Assembly (NCBI RefSeq): GCF_002310495.1
Contig: NZ_CP023344.1
Location: forward strand, 1,488,001 to 1,552,000
Direction of reading: 5' to 3'
DNA length: 64,000 bases
DNA from: Nibricoccus aquaticus
Lineage (GTDB): Bacteria > Verrucomicrobiota > Verrucomicrobiia > Opitutales > Opitutaceae
This document shows, one piece after another, positions 40,701 through 50,377 of the stretch. Position 1 is the first letter of the stretch; every line of letters starts with the position of its first letter. The translations under genes were made by a program, and so were the position numbers. The notes beneath the pieces are model-generated. The model had not been told where the DNA came from and did no database searches. It was given only the letters and a program-made list of their open reading frames with translations.

Positions 40701-40849
40701 CCTTCCCCCACACCCAGCCCATCGCCAGCGCCGGCTACGATCCCGCCGCCAACCAATACGTTTACCGCTTCACCACCGTGCGCGGCCCCGTCCTCCAGCC
40801 CGGCCCTTCACGCTGGCAAATCCAGACCGGCGTTCGCCTGAAATTCTAA
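37733..40849 (+). CDS. TonB-dependent receptor with N-terminal carboxypeptidase-regulatory-like domain (Oar-like)
   Basis: A 1038-residue outer-membrane protein. A signal peptide ends near TSARSQ (about residue 26). A CarboxypepD_reg-like beta-sandwich follows (LSGEVLNVAGEPIAGASVSL to YTLTTSNFGYETRTV), then a plug (LDKLVVTATRTAL, TQIDGVRLNDMYGL, GGFTGASINAVTRSGTNQFHGSLYYSYRNQNF). The large barrel ends in GVRLKF with a C-terminal phenylalanine, as needed for BAM insertion. It imports an unknown ligand using TonB energy. The Oar-like layout is common in Bacteroidota and Verrucomicrobiota. No substrate-processing genes are adjacent. Confidence 0.9.
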   Translation: MSLREVAQIGMAALALCCVCTSARSQNETSSALSGEVLNVAGEPIAGASVSLSHAPTGAQQHASTNRSGRYAFSGLPPGGPYTLTTSNFGYETRTVPTLHLDLGENFSPALTLHLTRRATTDDHVHELDKLVVTATRTALSPGPSTALSRDEIDDQPSIDRSLNEYARNDPNVTLIDSERGELTAAGQHTRFNSTQIDGVRLNDMYGLTPNGMPSQGNPFSMETVEAISIDVSPYDASRGGFTGASINAVTRSGTNQFHGSLYYSYRNQNFRAHHPVTGERDPFTDQTSGITFGGPLLPNRLFFFAGYEYSERTEPAPSAGFDPAPASLAQIVSLAQNYGYDPGSLVNPGAQRKQDRKYLTRLDWQIAPGHRLSTRYSRTRGQNPNFADYSTSGRVSLSGHWYLSEQSLDAYSVQLFSRWQDDFSSEVKFARHRYTSARTTGQRFPQVRVNGVPSADGTDTGSVIIGTEETSQLNDLAVENTQSSALGTWLYGNHRITVGVEAERSDFENTFLQNAFGNYSFSSIANFASGTPSSYTYQYVLPGRTPTAAWGYTTNSLFLQDRWKPSARFDLSLGLRIDRLSTNQKPEYNPLFEQTFRRRNDHTFDGATTLAPRIGFTWKLDDSARLTLRGGTGIFQGRAPGVWLSNPYTNDGTSSLLNTSITSGFSPDPDNQPKGNPAGRRQRVDLLDDDFKMPTVARANLALDHRLPWLGFTATLEAVHTETLQGLTYQNLNLRRTGTGPDGRAIYGNRTASFALSSNSQYQHVAYSDVYLLTNTSHGSATQLTARLRRPLRRHWAFNASYTRGRARETSPTTSSTAGSNFSTRASLDPNDEEPGTASTQVRDRFLASGTLRFAAIRGFDTKLTLAYEGRTGRPYSFIFSNDTNGDSADYSNDLLYVPSGRYDPRVRWTDPAQADAFFAYLNTRPELARFAGQVVPRNSERSPFIHQFDLKFTQEISLWRDLRAEFFADIINLGNLLNPDWGRIEQIPFPHTQPIASAGYDPAANQYVYRFTTVRGPVLQPGPSRWQIQTGVRLKF

Positions 40850-40983
40850 CCCGCTACCCAACCGCTCACACCTTTCCATCCCGCCGCGCCCATCGCCATT
40901 TCCTGCATTTACACACCAGAGGCCATTTGTTTTGGTCGCGGTTTCTTTCCTCTTAATAGACCGCGCTCAAACACGCTCCGCTC

Positions 40984-41682
40984 ATGTCCACCTCCGCCCC
41001 CCAAGATCCGCAGACTCCCGCTAATGCTCCCGTCATTGATGTGCCCGTAGCGCCCAATTTTGAAGAAACGCTGCGCAAATTTTGGAAGAAAAATTCCAAG
41101 GCCATCTACTTTGCCTGCGCTACCGCGTTCGTCGTCATTATCGCCAAAGGCGGTCTCGAATATTTTCGCGCTCAAAAAGAAAAAGACATCGCCGCCGCCT
41201 ACGCCGCCGCCTCGACCAGCGAACGCCTGAAGAGCTTCGCCTCCCAGTACCCCGACCATCTCCTTGGTGCCGCCGCCACTCTTCAACTCGCCGACGAAGT
41301 CTACTCCGCCGGCAAATACGCCGACGCCGCGGCCAGCTACCAAAAGGCCTCCTCCGTTTTCAAAACCGGCCCCTTCGGCGCCCGCGCACTCCTCGGTGCC
41401 GCCATCTCCAAAGTCCTCTCCGGCCAGTCCGCCGACGGCGAAGCCAAGCTTAAGCAACTCTCCGACGACGCCACTCAGCTCAAAGTCATCCGCGCTGAAG
41501 CGTCGTATCATCTCGCGACCATCGCCATGGAGGCCGGTCGCACCGATGAAGCCGTTAAATACTTCGATCTCGTCAGTACGCTGGATCCCATGGGCACTTG
41601 GAGTCGCCGCGCTATGATGCACCGCGCGTCGCTACCAGTGGCTCCTGCTTCCACCCTCTTACCGATCTCCACCACTAAGTGA
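40984..41682 (+). CDS. Membrane-anchored tetratricopeptide-repeat protein (YfgM-like layout)
   Basis: A 232-residue protein. The N-terminus is cytoplasmic and Pro/Ala-rich (about 1-35), a single helix lies at about 41-58 (AIYFACATAFVVIIAKGGLEYF), and a periplasmic TPR region follows. The helical pairs include YPDHLLGAAATLQLADEVYSAGKYADAAASYQKA and YHLATIAMEAGRTDEAVKYFDLV. The layout is like YfgM/TPR_21 proteins that assist the Sec translocon or BAM. Function by homology only. tRNA-Pro lies just downstream on the other strand. Confidence 0.75.
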   Translation: MSTSAPQDPQTPANAPVIDVPVAPNFEETLRKFWKKNSKAIYFACATAFVVIIAKGGLEYFRAQKEKDIAAAYAAASTSERLKSFASQYPDHLLGAAATLQLADEVYSAGKYADAAASYQKASSVFKTGPFGARALLGAAISKVLSGQSADGEAKLKQLSDDATQLKVIRAEASYHLATIAMEAGRTDEAVKYFDLVSTLDPMGTWSRRAMMHRASLPVAPASTLLPISTTK

Positions 41683-41696
41683 TGGGATCGTAAAAG

Positions 41697-41773
41697 TGGT
41701 CGGGGCGATAGGATTCGAACCTACGACCTCCTGGTCCCAAACCAGGCGCTCTACCAGGCTAAGCTACACCCCG
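41697..41773 (-). tRNA. tRNA-Pro (anticodon UGG)
   Basis: On the minus strand the acceptor arm CGGGGTG pairs with CGCCCCG, discriminator A, with encoded CCA (41697-41699). The anticodon stem CCTGG/CCAGG holds loop TTTGGGA, giving TGG (proline). The T-arm GTAGG-TTCGAAT-CCTAT is canonical. Confidence 0.95.
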
Positions 41774-41927
41774 AAAACCGCGCCAAAGCACCGACCTTCT
41801 TTGCCACTGTCAACGTAACTCTCAAAAAAACTCCGGCTCATTTGCGGGTGAACACTTTGGTTTACTCTCTGCTTGCTACACCCTTTCTTTCACCGTAACC
41901 GTCGAAACCTTAACTCTTCCCAAATTC

Positions 41928-42455
41928 ATGGACACCATTTCTCGCGAAAATAACAGCTTCCTGCCTCTCGCAGGAGTTATTGCCGGCGCTCTCGCGCTCC
42001 TGCTCGCCATCGTCGCGCTCTTCAAGCTCAGCGCCGCCGGCAAGGAGATCACCTCTCTCAAGGAAGACATCAACTCGCGCATCATGTCCATGGAGTCGCA
42101 GGTAAGCAGCGCCGCTTCCACCGCCGAGAGCGTCCGTGGCTCGGTCACCCGCCTCAGCAGCGACACCCAGACTGCTTTCCAAAGCGTCGCCAATGAACTC
42201 GGCTCCGTCCGCGCCGAAATCACCAAGCTCCAGGAATCCCTCACCAAGCCCAAAGCCGCTGCCGCCGGTCCCGGCGGTGCAGCTAAAGCCCCCGCCGTCG
42301 CCGGCCCCGGCGAGTACATCGTCAAGTCGGGCGACATCCCCAGCAAGATTGCCAAGGCTAACGGCGTCACATCCGCTGACCTCATCTCCGTCAACCCAGG
42401 CGTGAACTGGAAGAGCCTCAAAGTCGGCCAGAAGCTCAAACTCCCCCAGAAGTAA
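41928..42455 (+). CDS. LysM-domain membrane protein with coiled coil
   Basis: A 175-residue protein. It has a short N-terminus, a transmembrane helix (about 13-35), a heptad-rich coiled coil (about 36-105; KEITSLKEDINSRIMSMESQVSSAAST), an Ala/Pro linker and a C-terminal LysM domain (YIVKSGDIPSKIAKANGVTSADLISVNPGVNWKSLKVGQKLKL). LysM binds peptidoglycan glycan chains, so the protein probably tethers the inner membrane to the wall. It is a single gene with a strong terminator. A second, much larger coiled-coil LysM protein occurs at 58744. Confidence 0.82.
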   Translation: MDTISRENNSFLPLAGVIAGALALLLAIVALFKLSAAGKEITSLKEDINSRIMSMESQVSSAASTAESVRGSVTRLSSDTQTAFQSVANELGSVRAEITKLQESLTKPKAAAAGPGGAAKAPAVAGPGEYIVKSGDIPSKIAKANGVTSADLISVNPGVNWKSLKVGQKLKLPQK

Positions 42456-42480
42456 GCGCTCGGTCACTTATCTCACTCTC

Positions 42481-42519
42481 AAAAAACCTCCCCACCGCTC
42501 CGGTCGGGAGGTTTTTTAT
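42481..42519 (+). terminator. Rho-independent terminator
   Basis: AAAAAACCTCCC pairs with GGGAGGTTTTTT around a 13-base loop. Confidence 0.9.
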
Positions 42520-42552
42520 TTTCACCCAAACATCACTTCCTTCGCTCCAATC

Positions 42553-43122
42553 ATGGCTGATTCTCCCACACCTCCGCATTGGGAAAAACTGAGCGAGTCC
42601 CCGATCGCCTCCACGCGCATCTTCGATCTCGGCAGCATCCGCTACCGCCATCCCGTGCGCAAAACCGAGCGTGATTTCTACGTCATCAATTCGCGCGACT
42701 GGGTTAACGTCATCGCCCTCACCACAGATCACCACCTCGTCCTCGTGAACCAGTTTCGCTACGGCATCAACCAGCTCTCGTGGGAAGTCCCCGGCGGCGT
42801 CATCGATGCCGGCGAAGACCCCATCGCCGCCGGCCTCCGCGAACTCCGCGAAGAAACCGGCTTCATCGGCGGCAACGCCCGCCTCCTCGCCTCAATCCAC
42901 CCCAACCCGGCGATCATAAATAATCGATGCCACCTCGTCTTCGTTGAGAATTGCACACGCCAATCCGCGCTGGACTGGGACCCCGACGAAGAACTTCAGA
43001 TCGCGACCATGCCGGTCGATGAAGTCTTCGAAAAAGCCCTTACTGGCCTCATCACTCATAGCCTCGCCCTTAATGCCCTGTTCTTCTTCGCCCCCATCTG
43101 GGCCACTCTGAAAAAGCACTGA
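42553..43122 (+). CDS. Nudix hydrolase (ADP-ribose pyrophosphatase-like)
   Basis: A 189-residue protein with a perfect Nudix box at residues 82-104 (Gly82, Glu88, then REL-REET-GF). A preceding WEVPGG and the substrate-side NQFRYGINQLSW resemble ADP-ribose/nucleoside-diphosphate-sugar pyrophosphatases. The second half (PNPAIINNRCHLVFVENC) fits the same group. It likely hydrolyses ADP-sugars or NADH-like compounds to limit toxic nucleotides; substrate not certain. The short gap to the next gene (62 bp) allows co-transcription. Confidence 0.88.
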   Translation: MADSPTPPHWEKLSESPIASTRIFDLGSIRYRHPVRKTERDFYVINSRDWVNVIALTTDHHLVLVNQFRYGINQLSWEVPGGVIDAGEDPIAAGLRELREETGFIGGNARLLASIHPNPAIINNRCHLVFVENCTRQSALDWDPDEELQIATMPVDEVFEKALTGLITHSLALNALFFFAPIWATLKKH

Positions 43123-43184
43123 CTCGCCGCTCCGTTTGACTTGATGAAAACCCTGCCGTTAGGTCCCTAATCAATTTCCAACCT

Positions 43185-44453
43185 GTGACGACCGCCAGCC
43201 TTCCCACGCCACTTTTCGGTAACAGCCCCGAAGCCCTCGACTCCCCATCCGGCAACCGCCTTCCGCAGGCGCTCGAAGGCGAAATCCGCAAAATTTACCA
43301 ACGCAGCCCGCTCTACACGCGCCGCTTCCCTCTCCACTCAGAGCCGTTGCACTGGAGCTGCTATCAAGAGATCCCCGCACTCTCGAAAAAAGACATCGTC
43401 GAAAACGGCCACACCGCCTTCTTCGCCGACTACTCCGAGATCGAACGCGGCCTTCAGGAAAAACGCTTCGAATACGAATCCACCTCCGGCACCACATCCG
43501 GCCCGATGACCGTCATCATGGAAGACGGCTGGTGGGTCGCCCAAACCGCCCGCGCTTACCTCGCTCATCCCCAACTTGCCCAGTTCGCCGGTCGTCCCTA
43601 CCGCAAGTGCATCCTGGCTCCCGTCGGTTGCTCCAGTAACCTCTGCCCTTACGAGGATCACCCCTTTCCTCACCGCTATTTCGACGGCACCGTTTACCTC
43701 AACCTCACGAGCGATCCCTTCGTTTTCCCCGAAACTGAGTGGGACCGCATCCTCCTCGAACTCCAAGCGACGCAGCCTGAAGTTCTCGAAGGAGAACCCA
43801 TCTATCTCTCGCTGCTAGCCCGCGCCGCGCTGAAACGAAACATCCGCATCACCAGCCTTAAAGCCGTCATCCTCACCTACGGCAAAGCCAGCCTCCAGCA
43901 CAGCCGCCGCATCGCCGAAGCCTTCCCGGCCCCGCAGGTCGATCTCTACGGCTCTACCGAGGCCGGTTACCTCTTCGTCGGCACCGCCTTTCAAGACGAC
44001 TCCCGCGTAGTCGACGCCAACGCCTTCATCGAACTCGTGCCGTATCGAGGTCTTGATGACGTCTTCCAGATCCTCGTCACCACGCGCGACCGCGAAGCCA
44101 TGCCGCTGCTTCGCTATCACACCGGCGACATCGTGCGCCGCCTCCCGCACGGCTTCCGCCTCCTGGGCCGCGAACGCGATCTCTACTTCCGCCCCGACGG
44201 CAGCATCGTCTCCCCATCCGAGATCGACACCGCACTCCCCGCCGACTTCGCCTGCTGGCACTACAGCCTCATCCAGACCGCCGATAATCGCTGGGACTTC
44301 CATTACGTCGCAGACCACGTTGCGCCAAAAACCGTCGCCCCCGCACTCGCTGCGATGCTCGGCACCGGCGTGCGCGTGAACGCCTTTCGCCGCCGCTTCA
44401 TCGCCCCCGCTGCCAGCGGGAAATTCTCCCTGCTTAAACCGCTCGCTCGTTAA
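43185..44453 (+). CDS. Adenylate-forming enzyme, phenylacetate-CoA ligase (PaaK)-like
   Basis: A 422-residue protein starting at GTG. Conserved features are YESTSGTTSGPMTVIMED (phosphate-binding loop), AVILTYGKASLQHSRRI, VDLYGSTEAGYLFVG and RYHTGDIVRRLPHGFRLLGRERD. A shortened C-terminal domain lacks an obvious catalytic lysine motif until SGKFSLLKPLAR. PaaK-like enzymes adenylate carboxylic acids and load them on CoA or a carrier. There is no partner acyl-carrier gene, so its substrate is unknown. It may belong to a small pathway with the Nudix gene upstream. Confidence 0.75.
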   Translation: MTTASLPTPLFGNSPEALDSPSGNRLPQALEGEIRKIYQRSPLYTRRFPLHSEPLHWSCYQEIPALSKKDIVENGHTAFFADYSEIERGLQEKRFEYESTSGTTSGPMTVIMEDGWWVAQTARAYLAHPQLAQFAGRPYRKCILAPVGCSSNLCPYEDHPFPHRYFDGTVYLNLTSDPFVFPETEWDRILLELQATQPEVLEGEPIYLSLLARAALKRNIRITSLKAVILTYGKASLQHSRRIAEAFPAPQVDLYGSTEAGYLFVGTAFQDDSRVVDANAFIELVPYRGLDDVFQILVTTRDREAMPLLRYHTGDIVRRLPHGFRLLGRERDLYFRPDGSIVSPSEIDTALPADFACWHYSLIQTADNRWDFHYVADHVAPKTVAPALAAMLGTGVRVNAFRRRFIAPAASGKFSLLKPLAR

Positions 44454-44493
44454 ACACGACCCGAGGTCGTCGTTAACTCAGCCAGACAGAGCG

Positions 44494-45594
44494 TCAAACG
44501 CGCTGCGTCTGCGCCGACAGACTCCGACGGCGGAAAAACCACACGCCCACGCAACCACCGAGCAGCAATGCCCCGTAGGTCGATGGTTCCGGCACCGGAC
44601 GCGCGATGCGTCCGTTAAACGACATCAAATCGATGCCTCCATTATCGTCCGTCGTACCAGTCGGATAGTAAGTCGCATTCCGCCAGTCGGCCAGATTGCT
44701 GACACTGGTCGTCACATCCGACCCCATGATCGAGTAGCCGTAAATCGTCGTTCCCGAGGCTATCCCCAGATCGGCAAAACTGATAAACGAGCCCGCCACT
44801 CCCTGCGTGTTCGTCTCGATCGCCTCATCCAGTGCCGTGAGATTATCGCCGTTATTAAAACGCAGCAGCGTGTAAGTCATGCTGTCCTGCACACCCGCCT
44901 GATTGGGATTCCAATCAAGATTATTGCCATAGCTGGACGCGCCGAGCGTGACGACATTACCCGAATAACTAAGCGGAGAACCGCCATTGGCCCCATTCCA
45001 AGAAGTGAAAACCGCGATCTTCACACTGTCGTGTTCGCCCGCGAGACCGCGGTCAAAAATCGTGAGCCCCTCCCTCGCATTCACCGTCGTCGCTCCAAAA
45101 TAGAAATCCAACCGCTCGATATTGCCCGCGCTCTTCCGCGAAGCGTCGCTGCTATTCGCGAACACATTGTCTGCACCCATGACCGCATTGTTGTTCAACA
45201 ATACCCCATTCAAGCTCGTCTGATACGTGCCCAACAACCGATCCGTATCGTCATACTGCGTGTTCCAGACCGAGCTGCGGTTATTGTTATCGATGCCGCT
45301 CTGATTGGAAGAGCCGTTGCCACTGGAATCCGTGTTGCGCCGCACATAGACCGCACTCGCGATCGTCGACGACAAACCATAGCTGGTGCTGCCTGTGGAG
45401 AAACTCGTGATCGCGTACGTCGTGTTGCGATAATTGAGCCCATTCGCCTGATCGGTGTAATTCGAGGCGTCCGATACCATAATCGACCAATCCGCGATCG
45501 CCGTCTGCGCATCAACCGTCGAAGCCAGCCCTCCAGCCGCGCATGCGCCTATCGCATACATGCCCACACGGCTTAAAAGACTTCTTTTGTACAT
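44494..45594 (-). CDS. PEP-CTERM exoprotein 1
   Basis: A 366-residue protein. A signal peptide (MYKRSLLSRVGMYAIGACAAGG to about residue 30, ending VDAQ) precedes a Ser/Thr/Asn/Gly-rich body without Cys. Its C-terminus is the sorting signal VPEPSTYGALLLGGCVGVWFFRRR: motif, hydrophobic helix and Arg cluster. Such proteins are processed by exosortase and are linked to exopolysaccharide and cell-surface assembly. An exosortase gene is not in the window. Base composition is less GC-rich than neighbours. The start after the Trp/His-rich frame upstream is chosen because a signal peptide begins there. Confidence 0.85.
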   Translation of the reverse strand: MYKRSLLSRVGMYAIGACAAGGLASTVDAQTAIADWSIMVSDASNYTDQANGLNYRNTTYAITSFSTGSTSYGLSSTIASAVYVRRNTDSSGNGSSNQSGIDNNNRSSVWNTQYDDTDRLLGTYQTSLNGVLLNNNAVMGADNVFANSSDASRKSAGNIERLDFYFGATTVNAREGLTIFDRGLAGEHDSVKIAVFTSWNGANGGSPLSYSGNVVTLGASSYGNNLDWNPNQAGVQDSMTYTLLRFNNGDNLTALDEAIETNTQGVAGSFISFADLGIASGTTIYGYSIMGSDVTTSVSNLADWRNATYYPTGTTDDNGGIDLMSFNGRIARPVPEPSTYGALLLGGCVGVWFFRRRSLSAQTQRV

Positions 45595-45870
45595 AACTTG
45601 CAAATTAGGGGTTTTACCCGGCATCTCAAGCGGAAAGTGACCCCGCTCATGCCACCAGGCAGTAAATGCCCCTTCATCGAAACGAAGCCTCACTAACTTG
45701 AGGCACCGACCGCGACCTACTCAAAAAGGTTAGGCTCACTAATATCAGAACCCAAAGCAGGCACCGACCGTCGATGACCTTTACTTGCCCCGCACAGTCA
45801 GGTTACGACCGCTCTGCCCGCTGACCATCTACGGCCATCCGGGTAACTGACCTGTAGCCCCCGCATCGCG
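45595..45870. promoter_or_regulatory. Divergent region between the PEP-CTERM gene and sdhC
   Basis: A 276-bp gap that must hold the promoter for the sdh set and for the opposing PEP-CTERM gene. GGCACCGACCG occurs twice in direct orientation (45703-45713 and 45762-45772 approximately), 59 bp apart. This could be a pair of binding sites. GGTTACGACCGCTC and CTAATATCAG are AT-richer, but no promoter hexamers could be assigned. Confidence 0.35.
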
Positions 45871-46692
45871 ATGACACTCATCGGCAATCTCTTCCGTTCG
45901 TCCATTGGCCGGAAATTCCTCATGGCCATCACCGGCCTGATCCTCATCGGCTTCGTCGTCGGCCATCTGGTCGGCAACCTCCAGATCTTCGCCCACCCCG
46001 ATAAGATCAACGGCTACGCCCACTTCCTCCAAAGCCTCGGGCCCGCCCTCTGGGCCGTCCGTCTCGGCCTGCTCGCCTGCATCGCCATCCACATCTGGGC
46101 CGCCGTCGTGCTCACCTTGGAAAACAAATCCGCCCGCGGCCCCAGCAGCTACGGCGTCACCCGCTGGCTCCAGGCCGCGTGGGCTTCCCGCTACATGCGC
46201 CTCAGCGGCATCGTCGTACTCGCATTCATCATCTATCACCTCGCTCACTTCACGATTGGCGCCAGCTGGGCCGAGGGCGGTAACTACAAAACCAACCTCG
46301 CCGAGTACCAGATGCAGTCCGACTTCCACCTGCTCGGCTTCCCCGTCGTGGCCAAAGGCGAAGCCGTTCACGACGTCTACAGCATGGTCTACCTTGGCTT
46401 CTCCAATCCCATCGTCTCCGGTTTCTACATCCTGGCCATCACGCTCCTCACGATTCACCTGCTCCACGGCATGGACTCCCTATTCCAAACCCTCGGCTGG
46501 AGAAACCAGACTTGGGCGAGCTGCCTGCGGAAAGTCGTCGGCCTCTTCTGCTTCCTCTATCTTGCGGGCAACATCGCCATCCCCGGCGCGATCCTGAGCG
46601 GCTTCGTCAAACCAGCCCCCGGCACCGTGGCCGCCACCGCCTGCACCACCGATTGCTGCTCAACTCCCGTCGCCACCGCTATCGCGCGCTGA
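45871..46692 (+). CDS. sdhC: Succinate dehydrogenase cytochrome b subunit
   Basis: A 273-residue membrane protein with five hydrophobic helices, matching the fused, cytochrome b558-type anchor of Bacillus and Bacteroidota-like complexes. Conserved features include GRKFLMAITGLILIGFVVGHLVGN, HIWAAVVLTLENKSARG, FIIYHLAHF and HLLHGMDSLFQTLGW, with histidines positioned for haem ligation. It anchors SdhAB in the membrane and passes electrons to quinone. The C-terminus ends in an unusual Cys-rich tail (ACTTDCCSTP). sdhA follows after 56 bp. Confidence 0.9.
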   Translation: MTLIGNLFRSSIGRKFLMAITGLILIGFVVGHLVGNLQIFAHPDKINGYAHFLQSLGPALWAVRLGLLACIAIHIWAAVVLTLENKSARGPSSYGVTRWLQAAWASRYMRLSGIVVLAFIIYHLAHFTIGASWAEGGNYKTNLAEYQMQSDFHLLGFPVVAKGEAVHDVYSMVYLGFSNPIVSGFYILAITLLTIHLLHGMDSLFQTLGWRNQTWASCLRKVVGLFCFLYLAGNIAIPGAILSGFVKPAPGTVAATACTTDCCSTPVATAIAR

Positions 46693-46748
46693 TCCACACC
46701 GCGATTACCGCCCATCACCTCTTTTAACCGCCCCGCGCACCACCCGCC

Positions 46749-48671
<1,923 letters not shown>

Positions 48672-48700
48672 GCCCCGACGACTCGCCCCCGCTCACGCCA

Positions 48701-48725
48701 AGGATATCCCAAATTGTGACATCCT
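48701..48725. promoter_or_regulatory. Palindromic element at the start of the ORF6N gene
   Basis: AGGATATCCCAAATTGTGACATCC is an imperfect inverted repeat centred near 48713. The predicted GTG start (48716-48718) lies inside it. A near-identical copy occurs inside the same gene at 48949-48975, and both copies are in the same frame (RISQIVTSS and RISQFGTSS). A possible autoregulatory binding site. Confidence 0.55.
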
Positions 48726-49300
48726 CCTCCAAAGCTCAGGCCACGGGTGCCTCATCAGCATCACCGCTGATCCCGATCGAGCGCATCGACTCGCGCATCT
48801 ACCTCATCCGTGGACAAAAAGTCCTCTTAGACAGCGATTTGGCTGAGCTCTACGGCGTAGAAACGCGCATCCTCAATCGGGCAGTTACTCGTAATCTTGA
48901 GCGCTTCCCCGAGGATTTCATGTTTACGCTCACTCGTGAAGAGATCGTGAGGATATCCCAATTTGGGACATCCTCAGTAAACCTGAAATTCTCAAAAACC
49001 ATCAGCGTCTTCACCGAACAAGGCGTCGCCATGCTCTCCGGCGTCCTTCGCAGCCCTCAAGCCGTGCAGGTCAACATCGAGATCATGCGCGCCTTCGTCC
49101 GCCTCCGACAGTTGATCGCCTCCAGCGCCGACCTCTCGCGCAAACTCCGCGCCTTGGAGAAAAAATACGACGACCAGTTCAAGATCGTCTTCGAAGCCAT
49201 CCGCGAACTCATGTCGCCCATCGACGAAGACGACAAAGCCCGCGAGATCGGCTTCCACACCCTCGCCAAATCCGCTCCTTCCAAAACTAAAAAATCCTGA
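48716..49300 (+). CDS. ORF6N-domain protein inserted between sdhA and sdhB
   Basis: A 194-residue protein starting with GTG. After a Ser/Ala-rich leader, an ORF6N domain (about 17-110) reads IERIDSRIYLIRGQKVLLDSDLAELYGVETRILNRAV, then RFPEDFMFTLTREE, SKTISVFTEQGVAMLSGVLRS and VQVNIEIMRAFVRLR. A charged coiled-coil tail follows. ORF6N/KilA-N domains are DNA-binding modules of phages, plasmids and bacterial regulators. It lies 45 bp after sdhA and 93 bp before sdhB, so it may be transcribed with them. The open frame extends upstream into sdhA, but no better start exists. Its target is not known. Confidence 0.85.
   Translation: MTSSSKAQATGASSASPLIPIERIDSRIYLIRGQKVLLDSDLAELYGVETRILNRAVTRNLERFPEDFMFTLTREEIVRISQFGTSSVNLKFSKTISVFTEQGVAMLSGVLRSPQAVQVNIEIMRAFVRLRQLIASSADLSRKLRALEKKYDDQFKIVFEAIRELMSPIDEDDKAREIGFHTLAKSAPSKTKKS
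48949..48975. repeat. Internal copy of the palindromic element in the ORF6N gene
   Basis: GAGGATATCCCA and TGGGACATCCTC flank ATT: an 11-of-12 matching inverted repeat. It differs from the 5' copy at only two positions over 26 bp. It encodes RISQFGTSS (about residues 79-87). Confidence 0.75.
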
Positions 49301-49393
49301 TCCGCCCACGCCGCACGCCACACTCCGGCACCTTTTCTCCTCACCGCTTTAACCCTTCGCTCGCTACGCTCCTCAGCCCTTTCCTTATTCGCC

Positions 49394-50209
49394 ATGGTCG
49401 CCGCCACCACTTCCACCCAACCCATCTCCGTCACCATCCGCGTCTGGCGTCAGTCTGGTCCTGATCAGGCCGGCCGCTTCGCCGAATACAAAGCGACGAA
49501 CTGCAATCCGAACATGTCGTTCCTCGAGATGCTCGACGTGGTGAACGATGACCTCACCGCCCGCGGCGAGGAGCCCATCGCCTTCGCCCACGACTGCCGC
49601 GAAGGCATCTGCGGTACCTGCTCCCTCGTCATCGACGGCAAACCCCACGGCCCGCACAAAGGCGTCGCCAGCTGCCAGACCTACATGCGCAGCTTCACCG
49701 ACGGCGCCGTCATCACCGTCGAGCCCTTCCGCGCCGCTCCTTTCCCAGTCCTCAAAGACCTCATCACCGACCGCTCCGCCTTCGATAAAATCCAGCAAGC
49801 AGGCGGCTTCATCTCCATCCGTACCGGTGCCGCTCCCGACGCCAACTCGGTCCCAGTTCCAAAAGAAAACGCCGACCTCGCAATGGACGCCGCCGCATGC
49901 ATCGGCTGCGGCGCGTGTGTCGCCGCCTGCAAAAACGCCTCCGCCATGCTCTTCGTCTCGGCGAAAGTTTCCCAGTACGCACTCCTCCCCCAAGGCCAGC
50001 CCGAGCGCGACCAACGCGTGCTCAACATGGTCGCCACGATGGACTCCCTCGGCTTCGGCAACTGCACCAACCAGTACGAATGCTCCGCCGCCTGCCCCAA
50101 ACTCATCTCGCACGACTTCATCGCGCGCATGAACAAAGACTACCTCGCCGCCAGCTTCCGCAACGCCTTCAAATCCAAAAGCGCCGCCGCCAGCGGTGGT
50201 GGCGCGTAA
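49394..50209 (+). CDS. sdhB: Succinate dehydrogenase iron-sulfur subunit
   Basis: A 271-residue protein. The plant-type 2Fe-2S cysteines are Cys68, Cys73, Cys76 (CREGICGTC) and Cys94. The bacterial ferredoxin-like part has [11 protein letters not shown] (Cys169, 172, 175, 179) and Cys224, Cys230 and Cys234 ([13 protein letters not shown]), which fits the 4Fe-4S and 3Fe-4S clusters. It moves electrons from FAD of SdhA to the membrane subunit. The start [10 protein letters not shown] is the first in-frame ATG. The gene ends the sdh group, with a strong terminator. Confidence 0.95.
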   Translation: MVAATTSTQPISVTIRVWRQSGPDQAGRFAEYKATNCNPNMSFLEMLDVVNDDLTARGEEPIAFAHDCREGICGTCSLVIDGKPHGPHKGVASCQTYMRSFTDGAVITVEPFRAAPFPVLKDLITDRSAFDKIQQAGGFISIRTGAAPDANSVPVPKENADLAMDAAACIGCGACVAACKNASAMLFVSAKVSQYALLPQGQPERDQRVLNMVATMDSLGFGNCTNQYECSAACPKLISHDFIARMNKDYLAASFRNAFKSKSAAASGGGA

Positions 50210-50239
50210 CGCATATCCCTGCACCCTCCGCCCCTCTTC

Positions 50240-50274
50240 AGCCACCGGCCACACAAACCCGGTGGCTTTTTTGC
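50240..50274 (+). terminator. Rho-independent terminator after sdhB
   Basis: AGCCACCGG pairs with CCGGTGGCT around a 10-base loop, followed by TTTTTGCG. Confidence 0.88.
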
Positions 50275-50377
50275 GTCCCCGCCCAATGACCAGTCATAAA
50301 TCGCTCTCCCTCTCCCGTCCCTGCGCTTGCGCCACTGGACATTGATCACTGCTCATGGGTCATTTCTCCGCCTCCCT

